Source: DATMER01 sp963741305 (GTDB lineage Bacteria > Acidobacteriota > Thermoanaerobaculia > Multivoradales > UBA5704). From it: a stretch of 64,000 bases of DNA. The notes under the pieces are model-generated. The model was given only the letters and a program-made list of their open reading frames with translations. It did no database searches and was not told the DNA's origin. Location of the stretch: the NCBI GenBank assembly GCA_963741305.1, contig CAVUHL010000003.1, forward strand, positions 7,130,001-7,194,000, written 5' to 3'. Of the stretch, positions 8,869-16,767 are shown one piece after another. Made by a program: the position numbers and the translations under genes. The stretch's first letter is position 1. The number at the start of each line of letters is the position of its first letter.

Positions 8869-8912
8869 GCGTACAATCTCTTCCAGCGGTACTTAATGAC
8901 AAGGGGGAGAGA

Positions 8913-9974
8913 ATGCGCCACGCCCTGCTGGTCGGTAGCATGCCGTTCCGCGACGAAGAGGATTGCATGCGTCGCGCCCTCGCCGAGCTCGGTCCCTACC
9001 TGTTCTCCCTGCCGGATGGGGAAGTGGGGGAGCGCACCCCTGAGTTTCCCGACGGCACGCGCGCCTGCTGGATCATCCGGGCCGTCGAGATCCTCTACAA
9101 GGACCGGGAGAGCTGGCATGTGGTGAAGGAGCCGGTGCGGGCCCGCAACGGCGTTCCGTCGAGCTACGAAGGCCTTCACCAGCTCGAGCCCCTGTGCCAG
9201 CCCGAGGACGTACCGCACCGCCTCGCCTTCGGCTACGACAAGGAGCTCGCACAGTACTACCCGCTCTTCCGCCGCCTGCGAGAAGAGGGCGGATGGAATG
9301 GCCTCAAGTTCCAGATGGGAGTGCCCACCGGCCTCGGCCTCGGGTTCGTGATCGCCAACCCGGAGAACCGGATGCGCTACCAGGGAGCGTTCAACGAGGT
9401 CATTGCCCGCGAGGTGAACGCGATGCTGGAGCTGGCGGGGGACGACTTGGTGATTCAGATCGAAGCCCCGCCGGAAGTCTACGCGGCCTACGAGTATCCC
9501 CAGATGATGGAGGCCATCTCCATTGGTTCGATCCTCGACCTCGTGGGACGGATCAAGCCCGGCGCCCGGATCGGTCTGCACCTCTGCCTCGGCGACCTTC
9601 ACAACATGCCGATGATGCAAGTGAACAGCGTCCAACCTCTGGTGGAGCTTTCGAACCGCCTCGTCGAGAAATGGCCGCGGGATCGTGAGCTGGTCTACAT
9701 GCACTACCCGCTTGCCGCGGGCAACGTGCCGCCCTCGACCGACTCGAACCTCTATCAGCCGCTCGCGGACATCCGCCTGCCGGAAAGCACCCATTTCGTC
9801 GCCGGCTTCGTGCACGAAGGGCTCTCCTACGAGGAGAACGAGGGGATCCTGCGCAGCATCGAGGACGCGAGAGGGGGGACGGTGGACGTGGCCAGCTCCT
9901 GCGGCATCGGCCGCCGGGCACCCGAGGTCGCGGAGCAACTGCTCAGGTTTACCGCGCGCCTGGCGGCGAGCTGA
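8913..9974 (+). CDS. MetE/UROD-superfamily-like protein, function unknown
   Basis: 353 residues. The start ATG has a strong SD (AAGGGGGAGAG), which excludes the longer upstream frame. The N-terminus (RHALLVGSMPF, then LFSLPDGEVGERTPEF) and the internal KFQMGVPTGLGLGF, IQIEAPPEV and GLHLCLGDLHN resemble the TIM-barrel of cobalamin-independent methionine synthase and uroporphyrinogen decarboxylase relatives. HLCLGD and VASSCGIGRR place His and Cys at strand ends, as in that superfamily's zinc site, but this is inference. The last 26 nt overlap the convergent ATP-grasp gene. Confidence 0.6.
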   Translation: MRHALLVGSMPFRDEEDCMRRALAELGPYLFSLPDGEVGERTPEFPDGTRACWIIRAVEILYKDRESWHVVKEPVRARNGVPSSYEGLHQLEPLCQPEDVPHRLAFGYDKELAQYYPLFRRLREEGGWNGLKFQMGVPTGLGLGFVIANPENRMRYQGAFNEVIAREVNAMLELAGDDLVIQIEAPPEVYAAYEYPQMMEAISIGSILDLVGRIKPGARIGLHLCLGDLHNMPMMQVNSVQPLVELSNRLVEKWPRDRELVYMHYPLAAGNVPPSTDSNLYQPLADIRLPESTHFVAGFVHEGLSYEENEGILRSIEDARGGTVDVASSCGIGRRAPEVAEQLLRFTARLAAS

Positions 9975-10803
9975 GCATCCAGGCATCGAAAGCCCGCGCA
10001 AACTTGCGGGGCGATTCCGCATCGGTGCGGAAGTAGAGGGACGGCTCGATCAGCTCCAACTCCATGAGGGCGTAGCGGCCCGAGTCCAGGCGGACGAGAT
10101 CGACCCGCGCATAGAGCGGCGGGACGGGCAGGGATTCCATGATCCTCTGCCCCATCGCGGCCAGAAATGCCGGAGGTTCGATCGGCTCGATGAGCCCGCC
10201 GTGCTCTTCTTGCACCCGGAAGTCTGCTTCCTTAGGGGACTTCAGGACCGCGTGGCTGAGCTCGCCCCCGAAATAGAAAAGCGAGTACTCCCCCTCCTCG
10301 ACGATGCTCCGCAGGAAGGGCTGCGCCATGACCTCCCGTCCTGCGAAGGCCGCCTCCATCTCTCCGCTCCAGCGGTCGCCCGGCCGCAGCCGGTAGGTGT
10401 GGAACGCGCTGGCGCTGATCGCCGGCTTGATTACGATCTCGTCCGCATCCAGCTCGCCGAACAGGCTCCGGTCCCAGACGGTGGGAACGACCGGCAGGCC
10501 ACGAGCCTCGAGATCCCGAAGATAGGTCTTGCGCGCGTTCCAGCGGACCAGCTCCAGGGGATTGGCGAGGCGGGCGCCCGACCGGCCGATCTCTTCGAGG
10601 ACGGCGAGGAACTCCTCCGGGTGCTTGTGATAGTCCCAGGTCGAGCGGATGACCACGGCCTCGTACCGCTCCCACCCGCCGGGCTGGCGCCAGGGGACAT
10701 GCTCCACGGCCCAGCCGAGCTCGACCATGGGGCCCTCAGCAAGCTTGTCGTCAGTCACATAGCCGGCGAGGTCGTCGGTGGTCAGAAAGGCGCATGTCCT
10801 CAT
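9949..10803 (-). CDS. ATP-grasp family ligase-like protein
   Basis: 284 residues. The layout matches small RimK/glutathione-synthetase-like ATP-grasp proteins. A pre-ATP-grasp domain (VVIRSTWDYHKHPEEF) is followed by NARKTYLRDLEARGLPVVPT and the ATP-binding DEIVIKPAISASAFHTYRL. The metal-binding C-terminal part has YARVDLVRLDSGRYALMELELIEPSLYF, where Asp, Glu and Glu are the expected Mg ligands. Such enzymes join a carboxylate to an amine using ATP; the substrate is not predictable. It is divergent from the MmcQ-like gene by 31 bp and overlaps the MetE/UROD-like gene tail to tail. Confidence 0.8.
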   Translation of the reverse strand: MRTCAFLTTDDLAGYVTDDKLAEGPMVELGWAVEHVPWRQPGGWERYEAVVIRSTWDYHKHPEEFLAVLEEIGRSGARLANPLELVRWNARKTYLRDLEARGLPVVPTVWDRSLFGELDADEIVIKPAISASAFHTYRLRPGDRWSGEMEAAFAGREVMAQPFLRSIVEEGEYSLFYFGGELSHAVLKSPKEADFRVQEEHGGLIEPIEPPAFLAAMGQRIMESLPVPPLYARVDLVRLDSGRYALMELELIEPSLYFRTDAESPRKFARAFDAWMLSSPPGAR

Positions 10804-10834
10804 GGGCCGGCCAGCCTATGCCAGAATCCTCTGC

Positions 10835-11245
10835 ATGGCCAAACCTGACCCCTTGGACCCCCTGAAGATACTGCGGAAACTCTGCCTCGCCCTGCCGGAG
10901 ACGACCGAGCGGCTCAGCCACGGCGAGCCGACCTGGTTCATCCAGGGCAAGAAGACCTTCGTGAACTACGCCAACCATCACCACGACGACCGGCTGGCCT
11001 TCTGGTGCGCCGCCCCGGATGGTGCCCAGGAGGTGCTCGTTGCCCAGAACCCCGAGCGCTTCTTCCGTCCGCCCTACGTGGGCCACCGCGGCTGGCTGGG
11101 GGTGTACCTGGACGTGCCGGTCGACTGGGACGAGATCGCCGACCTGGTCACCGCGGCATACCGGACGGTCGCCCCGAAGAAGCTGCTGGCCGAGCTGGAC
11201 CAGGGGGGCGTGAAACCTTTTTCGGCCCCTCATCGTCCTGTCTAG
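10835..11245 (+). CDS. MmcQ/YjbR family protein
   Basis: 136 residues from the ATG of MAKPDPLDP. MmcQ/YjbR proteins have a CyaY-like alpha/beta fold and are thought to bind DNA or ligands. Features typical of the family are LPETTERLSHGEPTWFIQGKKTF at the N-terminus (given as two parts: LPETTERLSHGEPTW and FIQGKKTF), RFFRPPYVGHRGWLGVYLD, and the closing VDWDEIADLVTAAYRTVAPKK. A longer reading from 10778 is possible but its first 19 residues are atypical. No operon partner upstream; 17 bp precede the next gene. Confidence 0.82.
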   Translation: MAKPDPLDPLKILRKLCLALPETTERLSHGEPTWFIQGKKTFVNYANHHHDDRLAFWCAAPDGAQEVLVAQNPERFFRPPYVGHRGWLGVYLDVPVDWDEIADLVTAAYRTVAPKKLLAELDQGGVKPFSAPHRPV

Positions 11246-11262
11246 AGAAGGAGGAGACGACA

Positions 11263-11838
11263 ATGATCAGGAAGTTCCTGCCGATCGCCTTACTGACCCT
11301 GGGCCTTGGAGCCCTTCAAGCTCGCGCCGCTGATACCGACGACCTCTGGATCCACATCCGCGTCCTCGACGCGAAGGACGGCCGCGTTTCCATCAACCTC
11401 CCCATCTCCGTGGTCGAGAGGATGGGCAACGTCCTGCCGGCGGACGCTTCGGGGAAGGGGGACGGGCGGCTCCGCTTCAACGACGAGGACATCACCGTTT
11501 CCGATCTGCGGGCAATCTGGTCCGATCTCCGGAAGCACCCGGATGCCACGTTCATCACGGTCGACGAGGTCGACTCCAAGGTCCGGGTCGCCAAGATCGC
11601 CGGCAACCTGGTTGTACGGGCGCATGAGACGGGGGCCGGCCGCGACGAAAAGGTCGAGATGAAGATCCCCGGCAAGGTCGTGGACGCGCTGCTCTCGGCT
11701 CCGGGCGAGCAGTTCAACCTGGGTGCCGCCATGAAAGCCCTGGCCCGTGAAGGCGAGGGCGAGATCGTGACCGTCACCGGCGACGGCGAGACCGTGCGCA
11801 TCTGGATCGACGCGCTCTCCGAAAGCCAGGCACGCTGA
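11263..11838 (+). CDS. Small exported protein of unknown function (paralogue A)
   Basis: 191 residues with strong SD (AAGGAGGAGACGAC). The N-terminal signal peptide MIRKFLPIALLTLGLG ends near ARAAD. The mature part alternates beta strands and charged turns: DDLWIHIRVLDAKDGRVSIN, a linker helix SDLRAIWSDLRKHPDATFI, then KVRVAKIAGNLVVRAHE and EIVTVTGDGETVRIWIDAL. The next gene has the same strand-helix-strand order, so the two look like diverged paralogues. Stop and start share one base (TGATG), so they are translationally coupled. No known family was recognised. A periplasmic role is inferred from the signal. Confidence 0.7.
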   Translation: MIRKFLPIALLTLGLGALQARAADTDDLWIHIRVLDAKDGRVSINLPISVVERMGNVLPADASGKGDGRLRFNDEDITVSDLRAIWSDLRKHPDATFITVDEVDSKVRVAKIAGNLVVRAHETGAGRDEKVEMKIPGKVVDALLSAPGEQFNLGAAMKALAREGEGEIVTVTGDGETVRIWIDALSESQAR

Positions 11839-12293
11839 TGAAAACCCTAATGAAGGTTCTGCTGGTCTTCGTGGCGGCAACCGGAATCCTCCTCATGGGG
11901 TCGGGGTTCCTTCTCGCCGCGAGCATCGTTCAGACCGGATTGGTGACGGTCAAGGTCAACGAGTCCGGCCCGAACGGAACACACCTCTACCTGCCGGTGC
12001 CGGCGGTGCTCGTCCACGCGGGGCTGGCCGTGCTGCCCGCGCTGATTGAAGAAGACGTCTGGGAAGATGTCCGTACCGACCTCGGCGAGTGGGGTCCGGT
12101 CGCGGCCGAGGCCCTCCGGGCCGTGGAAGATGCGCCCGACGGCGTGCTGGTGGAGATCGAGAACGACCGCGAGTACGTCCGCATCGAGAAGGACGGCCGT
12201 AGCCTGGAAGTCCGCGTCAGGGACGGAAAGGACTCCTTCGAGATCTCACTGCCGGCGAGCCTGCTCGGCCGCGTCGCCAGAGAGATCGCGTAA
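11838..12293 (+). CDS. Small exported or membrane-anchored protein (paralogue B)
   Basis: 151 residues. The N-terminal hydrophobic segment (VLLVFVAATGILLMGSGFLL) is a signal or anchor. After it come VTVKVNESG and LYLPVPAVLV, a helix (DVRTDLGEWGPVAAEALRAV), then GVLVEIENDREYVRIEKDG and SLEVRVRDG, mirroring the upstream protein. The two probably act together at the envelope; the nature of that role is unknown. Its 3' end overlaps the convergent alpha/beta hydrolase by 48 nt. Confidence 0.65.
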   Translation: MKTLMKVLLVFVAATGILLMGSGFLLAASIVQTGLVTVKVNESGPNGTHLYLPVPAVLVHAGLAVLPALIEEDVWEDVRTDLGEWGPVAAEALRAVEDAPDGVLVEIENDREYVRIEKDGRSLEVRVRDGKDSFEISLPASLLGRVAREIA

Positions 12294-13022
12294 CGCTGCA
12301 ATGACTACCGCGGCCAGCTCGCTCTGCTGCTGGTCGCGGGAGATCGCCGCGAACCGATCGCCGAACTGAAAACCGTAATATCCAAACTGTGAGTGGTTGC
12401 CGCCCTCGATCAGCACCCACTTCGTTCCCGGTGGAAGGCGCGCGGCATTCTCGCGCGCTCTCTCCGGGCTCGCCAGCCGGTCCCGTGTCGCAAGGATCTT
12501 GGTGACCGGGATCGTGAGCCCCGAGAGATCCAGGTCGCGCGGATGCGTGGTGCCGACGAGGATCAGGCCCCTGGCCCCGCCGGCATCTGGATTCCGGCCA
12601 GCATACTCCGCAGCGTAAAAGCCGCCTTTCGAATGCCCGCCGACCATCCAGCTTCCTGATTCGAGCACCTTCCGCGCCTGGTACGCGCCCTCCGTATAGG
12701 CCGCCTCCGTGGAATAACCCCGCAGCGGCAGCTTCACGAGCACGGCGGGATGGCCCGCCTCTGCGACCGACCTCAGGAGCGGAACGTACGCCTTCGGAGC
12801 GACGAGGCTGCCTGGGAAAAAGACGAGGCCCATCGGACGCGCACGGCAGGGCTGGAAGCGGAATAGCTCAGTATTCTCCTCGACCGTGATGCAGCCGTCG
12901 CTGCGCAGCGCCGAGTCCGGCACTCCCCATGCCTGGAAAGCGATCAGGTTCCAGGCGAGGAAAACGATCAGCGCGACGCTGCCGATGCGGACCCACCAGC
13001 GGTGAATCGTCTGCCACTTCAC
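12246..13022 (-). CDS. Alpha/beta hydrolase, membrane-anchored
   Basis: 258 residues from a GTG overlapping the upstream lipase stop (GTGA). An N-terminal TM anchor (IGSVALIVFLAWNLIAFQ) precedes an alpha/beta hydrolase domain. Nucleophile elbow GGHSKGG (Ser) near residue 147, acid in ILATRDRLAS and His in EGGNHSQFGYYGFQFGD give a complete triad. The oxyanion region reads VFFPGSLVAPKAYVPLL. It forms a two-gene operon with the LCAT-like lipoprotein upstream, suggesting envelope-associated ester hydrolysis. Substrate unknown. The long in-frame extension upstream of the GTG lies inside the neighbour and is not coding. Confidence 0.8.
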   Translation of the reverse strand: MKWQTIHRWWVRIGSVALIVFLAWNLIAFQAWGVPDSALRSDGCITVEENTELFRFQPCRARPMGLVFFPGSLVAPKAYVPLLRSVAEAGHPAVLVKLPLRGYSTEAAYTEGAYQARKVLESGSWMVGGHSKGGFYAAEYAGRNPDAGGARGLILVGTTHPRDLDLSGLTIPVTKILATRDRLASPERARENAARLPPGTKWVLIEGGNHSQFGYYGFQFGDRFAAISRDQQQSELAAVVIAALRDLSGDAAEQARRQ

Positions 13023-14203
13023 GGGCTCAGCGCCTCCAGGAGGAATCGCCCGGCCTCGACTGTCAACAGGGCTTCGAAGTGGCCGCCTTTGACGCGGCGC
13101 GACGGCAGTGCGAGGGCGGCCCTCTCCTGAGGCGACAGCCAATCCTGGCTTGCCACTGTCGCGTGCTCGTCTCCCTCTGCCGTGGCCAGCGCTTCGAGAG
13201 CGGGACGCCGACCCAGCCAGGAGTCGCCGGTAAAAAAGGTTTTCCATTCCTTCCCGTCCCGCACCAGAACAGCGCGGTCCGGCGTCGGCTGGTCCGTGCT
13301 CCCCACGACATAGATCCGGGTTTTGCCGAAGCGGGGAGAGTCCGCCTGCAGCAGATCCTGGAAGCGCCGCGCGTCGGAAAGAACCTGTCGAAGCTCCGCA
13401 TCCCGGCCCTGGATGGACCAGCCGTACTCACGCCAGCTCTCGGGGTCCCACAGGTCCACATCCATCGGCCGTCCTTTCTCGTCCAGAAAAAGGTCGCGGC
13501 GGTAGATGGGGAGATCCTGAAAGAGGGACGGAAACGTGAACAGAACCTCGGGGCTCATGAAGCGGCCGACCAGCGGGACATAGCGCCGGCCGCGGTCGAG
13601 CTCGCGGAGGATGCGCAGGCTCCCGCCGTTCGAAGCTCCCACGAGGATGAGCCGGCGAACCGCCAAAGTCGGAGGCAGGTCGTACTTCGCCAGATACCGG
13701 CACAGATGGGCGCCGCTCGACTGGCAAACCAAGTCGACCTCGAGCGTTTCGCGCCCCTGCTTCCCCCGTATCTCCTCCAACTGCTGGCGGAGCCGCCCGG
13801 CGCTCTCCATCAGGTCGCGCCGCCAGTCATAGCCGAAGAAGAAGAGCGTCTCCTCCGGAACGTAGCCTGCCCGGATGAGCAGCTCACGGAGGGGACCGTA
13901 GATCGGCTTGTGGATGCCGAAGACGCTGATCTGGTCGATCGGGCCGACGGGCTCGAGCGCAGTATCTGGGGGGGGGCCGAGGGCCAGCCGGGAGCCGTCG
14001 TCGTCGGGGCCGAGAAGGTTCTTGCCCTCGCCCCAGACCACCTCGCCCGTCTTGGAATCCTTGAGGACGACCCCGGTGACCCCGGGCACGAACACCACGG
14101 GAACCGAGGGGGCTTGGGCCGGGGGGCGCTCCGGCAGGCCCGCGTACTTTGGGACGCAGGCGGCGAGCAGAAGGAGAAGAAAAAGCGCGGCTCTGAATGG
14201 CAT
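13019..14203 (-). CDS. LCAT-like alpha/beta hydrolase lipoprotein
   Basis: 394 residues with a lipoprotein signal (FLLLLLAACVPKY, lipobox LAAC). The mature part resembles lecithin:cholesterol acyltransferase/PDAT-type lipases. VVFVPGVTGVVLKD is the oxyanion loop and GYDWRRDL is the hallmark after the second helix. VDLVCQSSGAHLCRYLA has the nucleophile Ser in a QSSGA elbow instead of GHSMG, and a late GDEHATV and GGHFEAL supply candidate His. These enzymes deacylate or transacylate lipids. It is anchored in the outer or inner membrane by its lipid. First gene of a two-gene operon with the anchored hydrolase downstream. Confidence 0.78.
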   Translation of the reverse strand: MPFRAALFLLLLLAACVPKYAGLPERPPAQAPSVPVVFVPGVTGVVLKDSKTGEVVWGEGKNLLGPDDDGSRLALGPPPDTALEPVGPIDQISVFGIHKPIYGPLRELLIRAGYVPEETLFFFGYDWRRDLMESAGRLRQQLEEIRGKQGRETLEVDLVCQSSGAHLCRYLAKYDLPPTLAVRRLILVGASNGGSLRILRELDRGRRYVPLVGRFMSPEVLFTFPSLFQDLPIYRRDLFLDEKGRPMDVDLWDPESWREYGWSIQGRDAELRQVLSDARRFQDLLQADSPRFGKTRIYVVGSTDQPTPDRAVLVRDGKEWKTFFTGDSWLGRRPALEALATAEGDEHATVASQDWLSPQERAALALPSRRVKGGHFEALLTVEAGRFLLEALSP

Positions 14204-14295
14204 CGGGGGAGTCTACATCGCCTCCGTTATCCCCAAAGCTCCGGCAATGTAGGGGAGGGGCTTGCCCCTATACGCGCTAACTTTGCATTGCCAAG

Positions 14296-14506
14296 CCCCG
14301 GTAGGGGCGTCATGAATTAGCCCGGCACGTGAGTGCCGGGTAACGGAGATCCGAAACAATCCGAGCCCCGGACGGGGCGACATAACGGGAGTGGGGCGCA
14401 AGCCCCAGGAGGGAGGAATGTCGCCCCTACCGGGGTTTCGGGTGTTCTGGCGACCCATCACCCGGCACTCACGTGCCGGGCTAATTCATGTCGCCCCCTA
14501 CCGGGG
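14296..14506. repeat. Nested palindromic repeat element (family P1)
   Basis: The outer arms 14296-14341 and 14460-14506 are imperfect inverted copies, each holding a CCCGGCACGTGAGTGCCGGG palindrome plus AATTAG and a CCCCGG..GGGG box. Inside them, 14366-14383 and 14418-14435 form a second inverted pair (CCCCGG..GGGGCGACAT). No ORF. The arrangement resembles REP/BIME elements, which are paired palindromes spread by RAYT transposases. Confidence 0.75.
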
Positions 14507-14539
14507 CTCTCCTTCCAAGGCAGCAAAGTGGCCGGTATT

Positions 14540-14780
14540 GGATCTAAAAAGTTTTCGGCCGGCTTCAAGCTCCTTCGGACGGATCTAAGAATCTTGGATC
14601 GGCCCGGAACTTCTTAGATCGGATCCAAGGATCTTAGATCGGATCTAAGAAGCTTCGCCGCGAATCTAAGAGGCTTAGGACCGGTCTAAGGATCTCAGAT
14701 CGGATCTAAGGCCCTTAAATCCGTCCTAAGAAATTTTGGCCCGATTCCAGAAGCGTGGAGCCGGTTCGGAGCGGCTACGG
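14540..14780. repeat. Degenerate 20-21 bp tandem array R1
   Basis: About 12 imperfect units with a GGATCTAAG core (variants GGATCCAAG, GAATCTAAG, GGTCTAAG), often closing with CTTAGATC, so units have internal or junction dyads. The period is about 20-21 bp. Unit identity falls at both ends. No gene is seen. Confidence 0.7.
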
Positions 14781-15039
14781 CTGGTTCTTTTTCCGCAGAA
14801 GCGCTGCAAGGCGCGAGATGAGCTCGGCCGTAACTCTTTCCTCGTCTCCGTACCGGCCATGACCTTCGGCCTGTTGCCGAGAGGGAATGCCCTCGCCGGT
14901 CAGGACTTCCGGCTGATCCCCAAAGACTTCAGGGCTTCCGGACGGCGATCAGAGCGACCGCCAACCTGTTTACCCCCTCCCTGATAGGCCTCGCCCTCCC
15001 GGCGAAACCCATTGCCGCGCGAGAATACATTTCGAGGAG

Positions 15040-15570
15040 TCGGCACAACGCATTGGCGAGCCGCCGAAAGGTATTGGCGGCTCACCGAAGGCCATCGGCG
15101 CCTCCCGTAAGCCATTGGCGGCCGGCAATGGGCTTTGGGGCCGTGGCTATAAGTATTGGAGACCCGCTGAAACAGTTTGGCGGCGCCCCATGGTTTGCAG
15201 CGAGGCGCCGATGAGTTGCGGAGAGACGCCAATGGGGTTTGGCGAGCGCCGAAAGACTTGGCGGCACGCCGATGGCTTGCAGGGAGTCGGCTATAGGTTT
15301 TGGCGAGCCGGCAATGGGTTTTGGGAGTCGCCGATGAGTTATGGGAAGCCGCCAATGGCTTGAGCCGAGCCGCCCATGAGTTTTGGCGGCTGGCGATAGA
15401 TTTCGGAGAGCCGTCGATGGACTTGGTGAGTGGCCGATAGGTTTCGAGGAGCCTCCGATAGCTTGAGGCGAGCCGCCGATACGTTAAGTCAGCCGCCGAT
15501 GAGCTTTGGCGAGCGGCCTATAAGTTTTGGAGAAGCGTCGACAGGCTTTGGCAAGCGGCTGATGCACTTT
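15040..15570. repeat. Degenerate ~21 bp tandem array R2
   Basis: About 25 imperfect units of the form GCCGATGGGTTTTGGCGAG with many substitutions and 1-2 bp length changes. The sequence is unrelated to array R1, although the period is the same. No convincing gene: open frames through it are a by-product of a period divisible by three. Confidence 0.7.
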
Positions 15571-15580
15571 GTCCCGCGCT

Positions 15581-15811
15581 GTAGAGACGTCCCCAGTCCG
15601 CTGGCACGAAGCTTTCGGGTGTACAGGGTCGGGGCGTCTCATGGCCCCAGGAACCACAAGGCTGCCAGGAAAGGCCGCCAGGATGTCGTAGCCCCCTGGT
15701 TTCAAGTCCGTGGCACAAGGGCGGGTCTGGAATGCAACAACCTGCCGTGGGGGAGACGCCCCGAGCTTGTTCACCCGGCCGGATCGTGGTAACGGACTGG
15801 GGCGTCTCTAC
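15581..15811. repeat. 231-bp inverted-repeat element (family P3)
   Basis: Terminal inverted repeats 15581-15600 and 15793-15811 are near identical (GTAGAGACG..CCCCAGTCCG). An inner inverted pair GGGGCGTCTC (15631-15640) and GAGACGCCCC (15753-15762) gives the same outer/inner plan as family P1. Nothing clearly coding lies inside. It could be a MITE-like or REP-derived element. Confidence 0.6.
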
Positions 15812-16048
15812 CGAATCCCCCCGCCCTTGCACACCCGAAAACCCGGAACGAATTTAGGGCACGTCGTACTAGCCGTCCTGATTGACACCCTCCGGTGACG
15901 GACGTAGACTTGCTAAGTCTATGTTTCTGCGAATCTTGGAGTCGCCATCGGCTGAGGTCGGCAGGCGTCGTAGAACACGAGAGTAGTGTCCTAGTCCTAG
16001 TCATGCGGACGGCGAACGGCGATTCTAAGGTTCGGCGAAAAGACGCTC
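15812..16048. other. Gene-free stretch before first cassette gene
   Basis: Base composition drops toward the cassette block. The only structure noted is a hairpin at about 15903-15925 (ACGTAGACT/AGTCTATGT, 5-nt loop). It may hold a promoter or a terminator; no integron attI site or integrase is recognisable. Confidence 0.3.
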
Positions 16049-16651
16049 ATGCCAAAAGTAAGCGGTAAAGAACTGATCTCAGAGACCACTGAGAAAGTCG
16101 TGCGTAGGCTCGTTGTAACCTCGTCGGTTGCTTTTTTTGTGAAGGCCTACGATGTGCCGCTGCAAGACCTGAAGGTGCTTGGCGCAGAGCTGCCAGCAGG
16201 ATTGTTCGATATTGTGGCACTGGCCTTAGTGCTCTACTTCGGTTACGCGTTGATAATCAGTTGGGTTGGGGACCTTCTCGCCTTCCGTATGTGGTATCGA
16301 GAAAGTTCGATTTGGTCTGACTTCGGAATTCAGATGAACTTGGACAAGACGTTTATCAGCGGCGGCGTCGATCTCCTGATGCGATTGTACAGTCTCGAGA
16401 AGAGCAAAGAATGGCCTCCTGATTTCGCCAGCCTCGACGCTAAGGCCAAGTCTGAGTACCAGGATTTTAAAACCAATGTGGAGCTGTATTGCGTTAGACT
16501 AGAACACGCGGGTACGAAGTTTAGGATGCTGTCAGCCTTCGGTCACTATTATGTATGGATCCAAAATTTTCTGATTCCAGTGTGCTGTAGCCTGCTGGCT
16601 GTATATATGCTCCTGAAGTACGGAGACCTCAGGTTTCCTGTGAGGTTATGA
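16049..16651 (+). CDS. Unknown membrane protein (cassette gene)
   Basis: 200 residues, lower GC than the flanking chromosome. Hydrophobic segments occur near 22-34, 52-72 (LFDIVALALVLYFGYALIIS) and 168-187 (FLIPVCCSLLAVYMLL), with a charged cytoplasmic-type middle (YSLEKSKEWPPDFASLDAKA). No family recognised. The SD is poor (AAAAG about 6 nt upstream). An attC-like site follows 10 bp after the stop, as expected for an integron cassette gene, so it is probably an independent unit and not an operon partner of the TIR-CHAT gene. Confidence 0.6.
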   Translation: MPKVSGKELISETTEKVVRRLVVTSSVAFFVKAYDVPLQDLKVLGAELPAGLFDIVALALVLYFGYALIISWVGDLLAFRMWYRESSIWSDFGIQMNLDKTFISGGVDLLMRLYSLEKSKEWPPDFASLDAKAKSEYQDFKTNVELYCVRLEHAGTKFRMLSAFGHYYVWIQNFLIPVCCSLLAVYMLLKYGDLRFPVRL

Positions 16652-16660
16652 GCGCAAAGA

Positions 16661-16731
16661 GCCGAACCCACGCTTCCAGCGGACAGCCGGCTTCGCCGTC
16701 TGCGCGCTGAAGCGTCAGATTGTTCTGCGGC
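16661..16731 (+). other. attC-like recombination site 1
   Basis: GCCGAAC (R'-like) is followed by ACGCTTCCAGCG, a variable centre with CCGGCTTCGCCG, and CGCTGAAGCGT. The two L-like arms pair with one unpaired base (ACGCTTCCAGCG against ACGCTTCAGCG), the extrahelical-base hallmark of attC. The right-hand box (GTTCTGC) departs from GTTRRRY, so the site may be weak or decayed. Confidence 0.6.
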
Positions 16732-16767
16732 ATAGAAACTTACTGGGTGCCTAAGGAGAGATCTGTT

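Noticed and set aside
14540..15570. CRISPR array
   Set aside because: Units abut directly and vary throughout; there is no constant repeat with unique spacers and no cas gene in the window.
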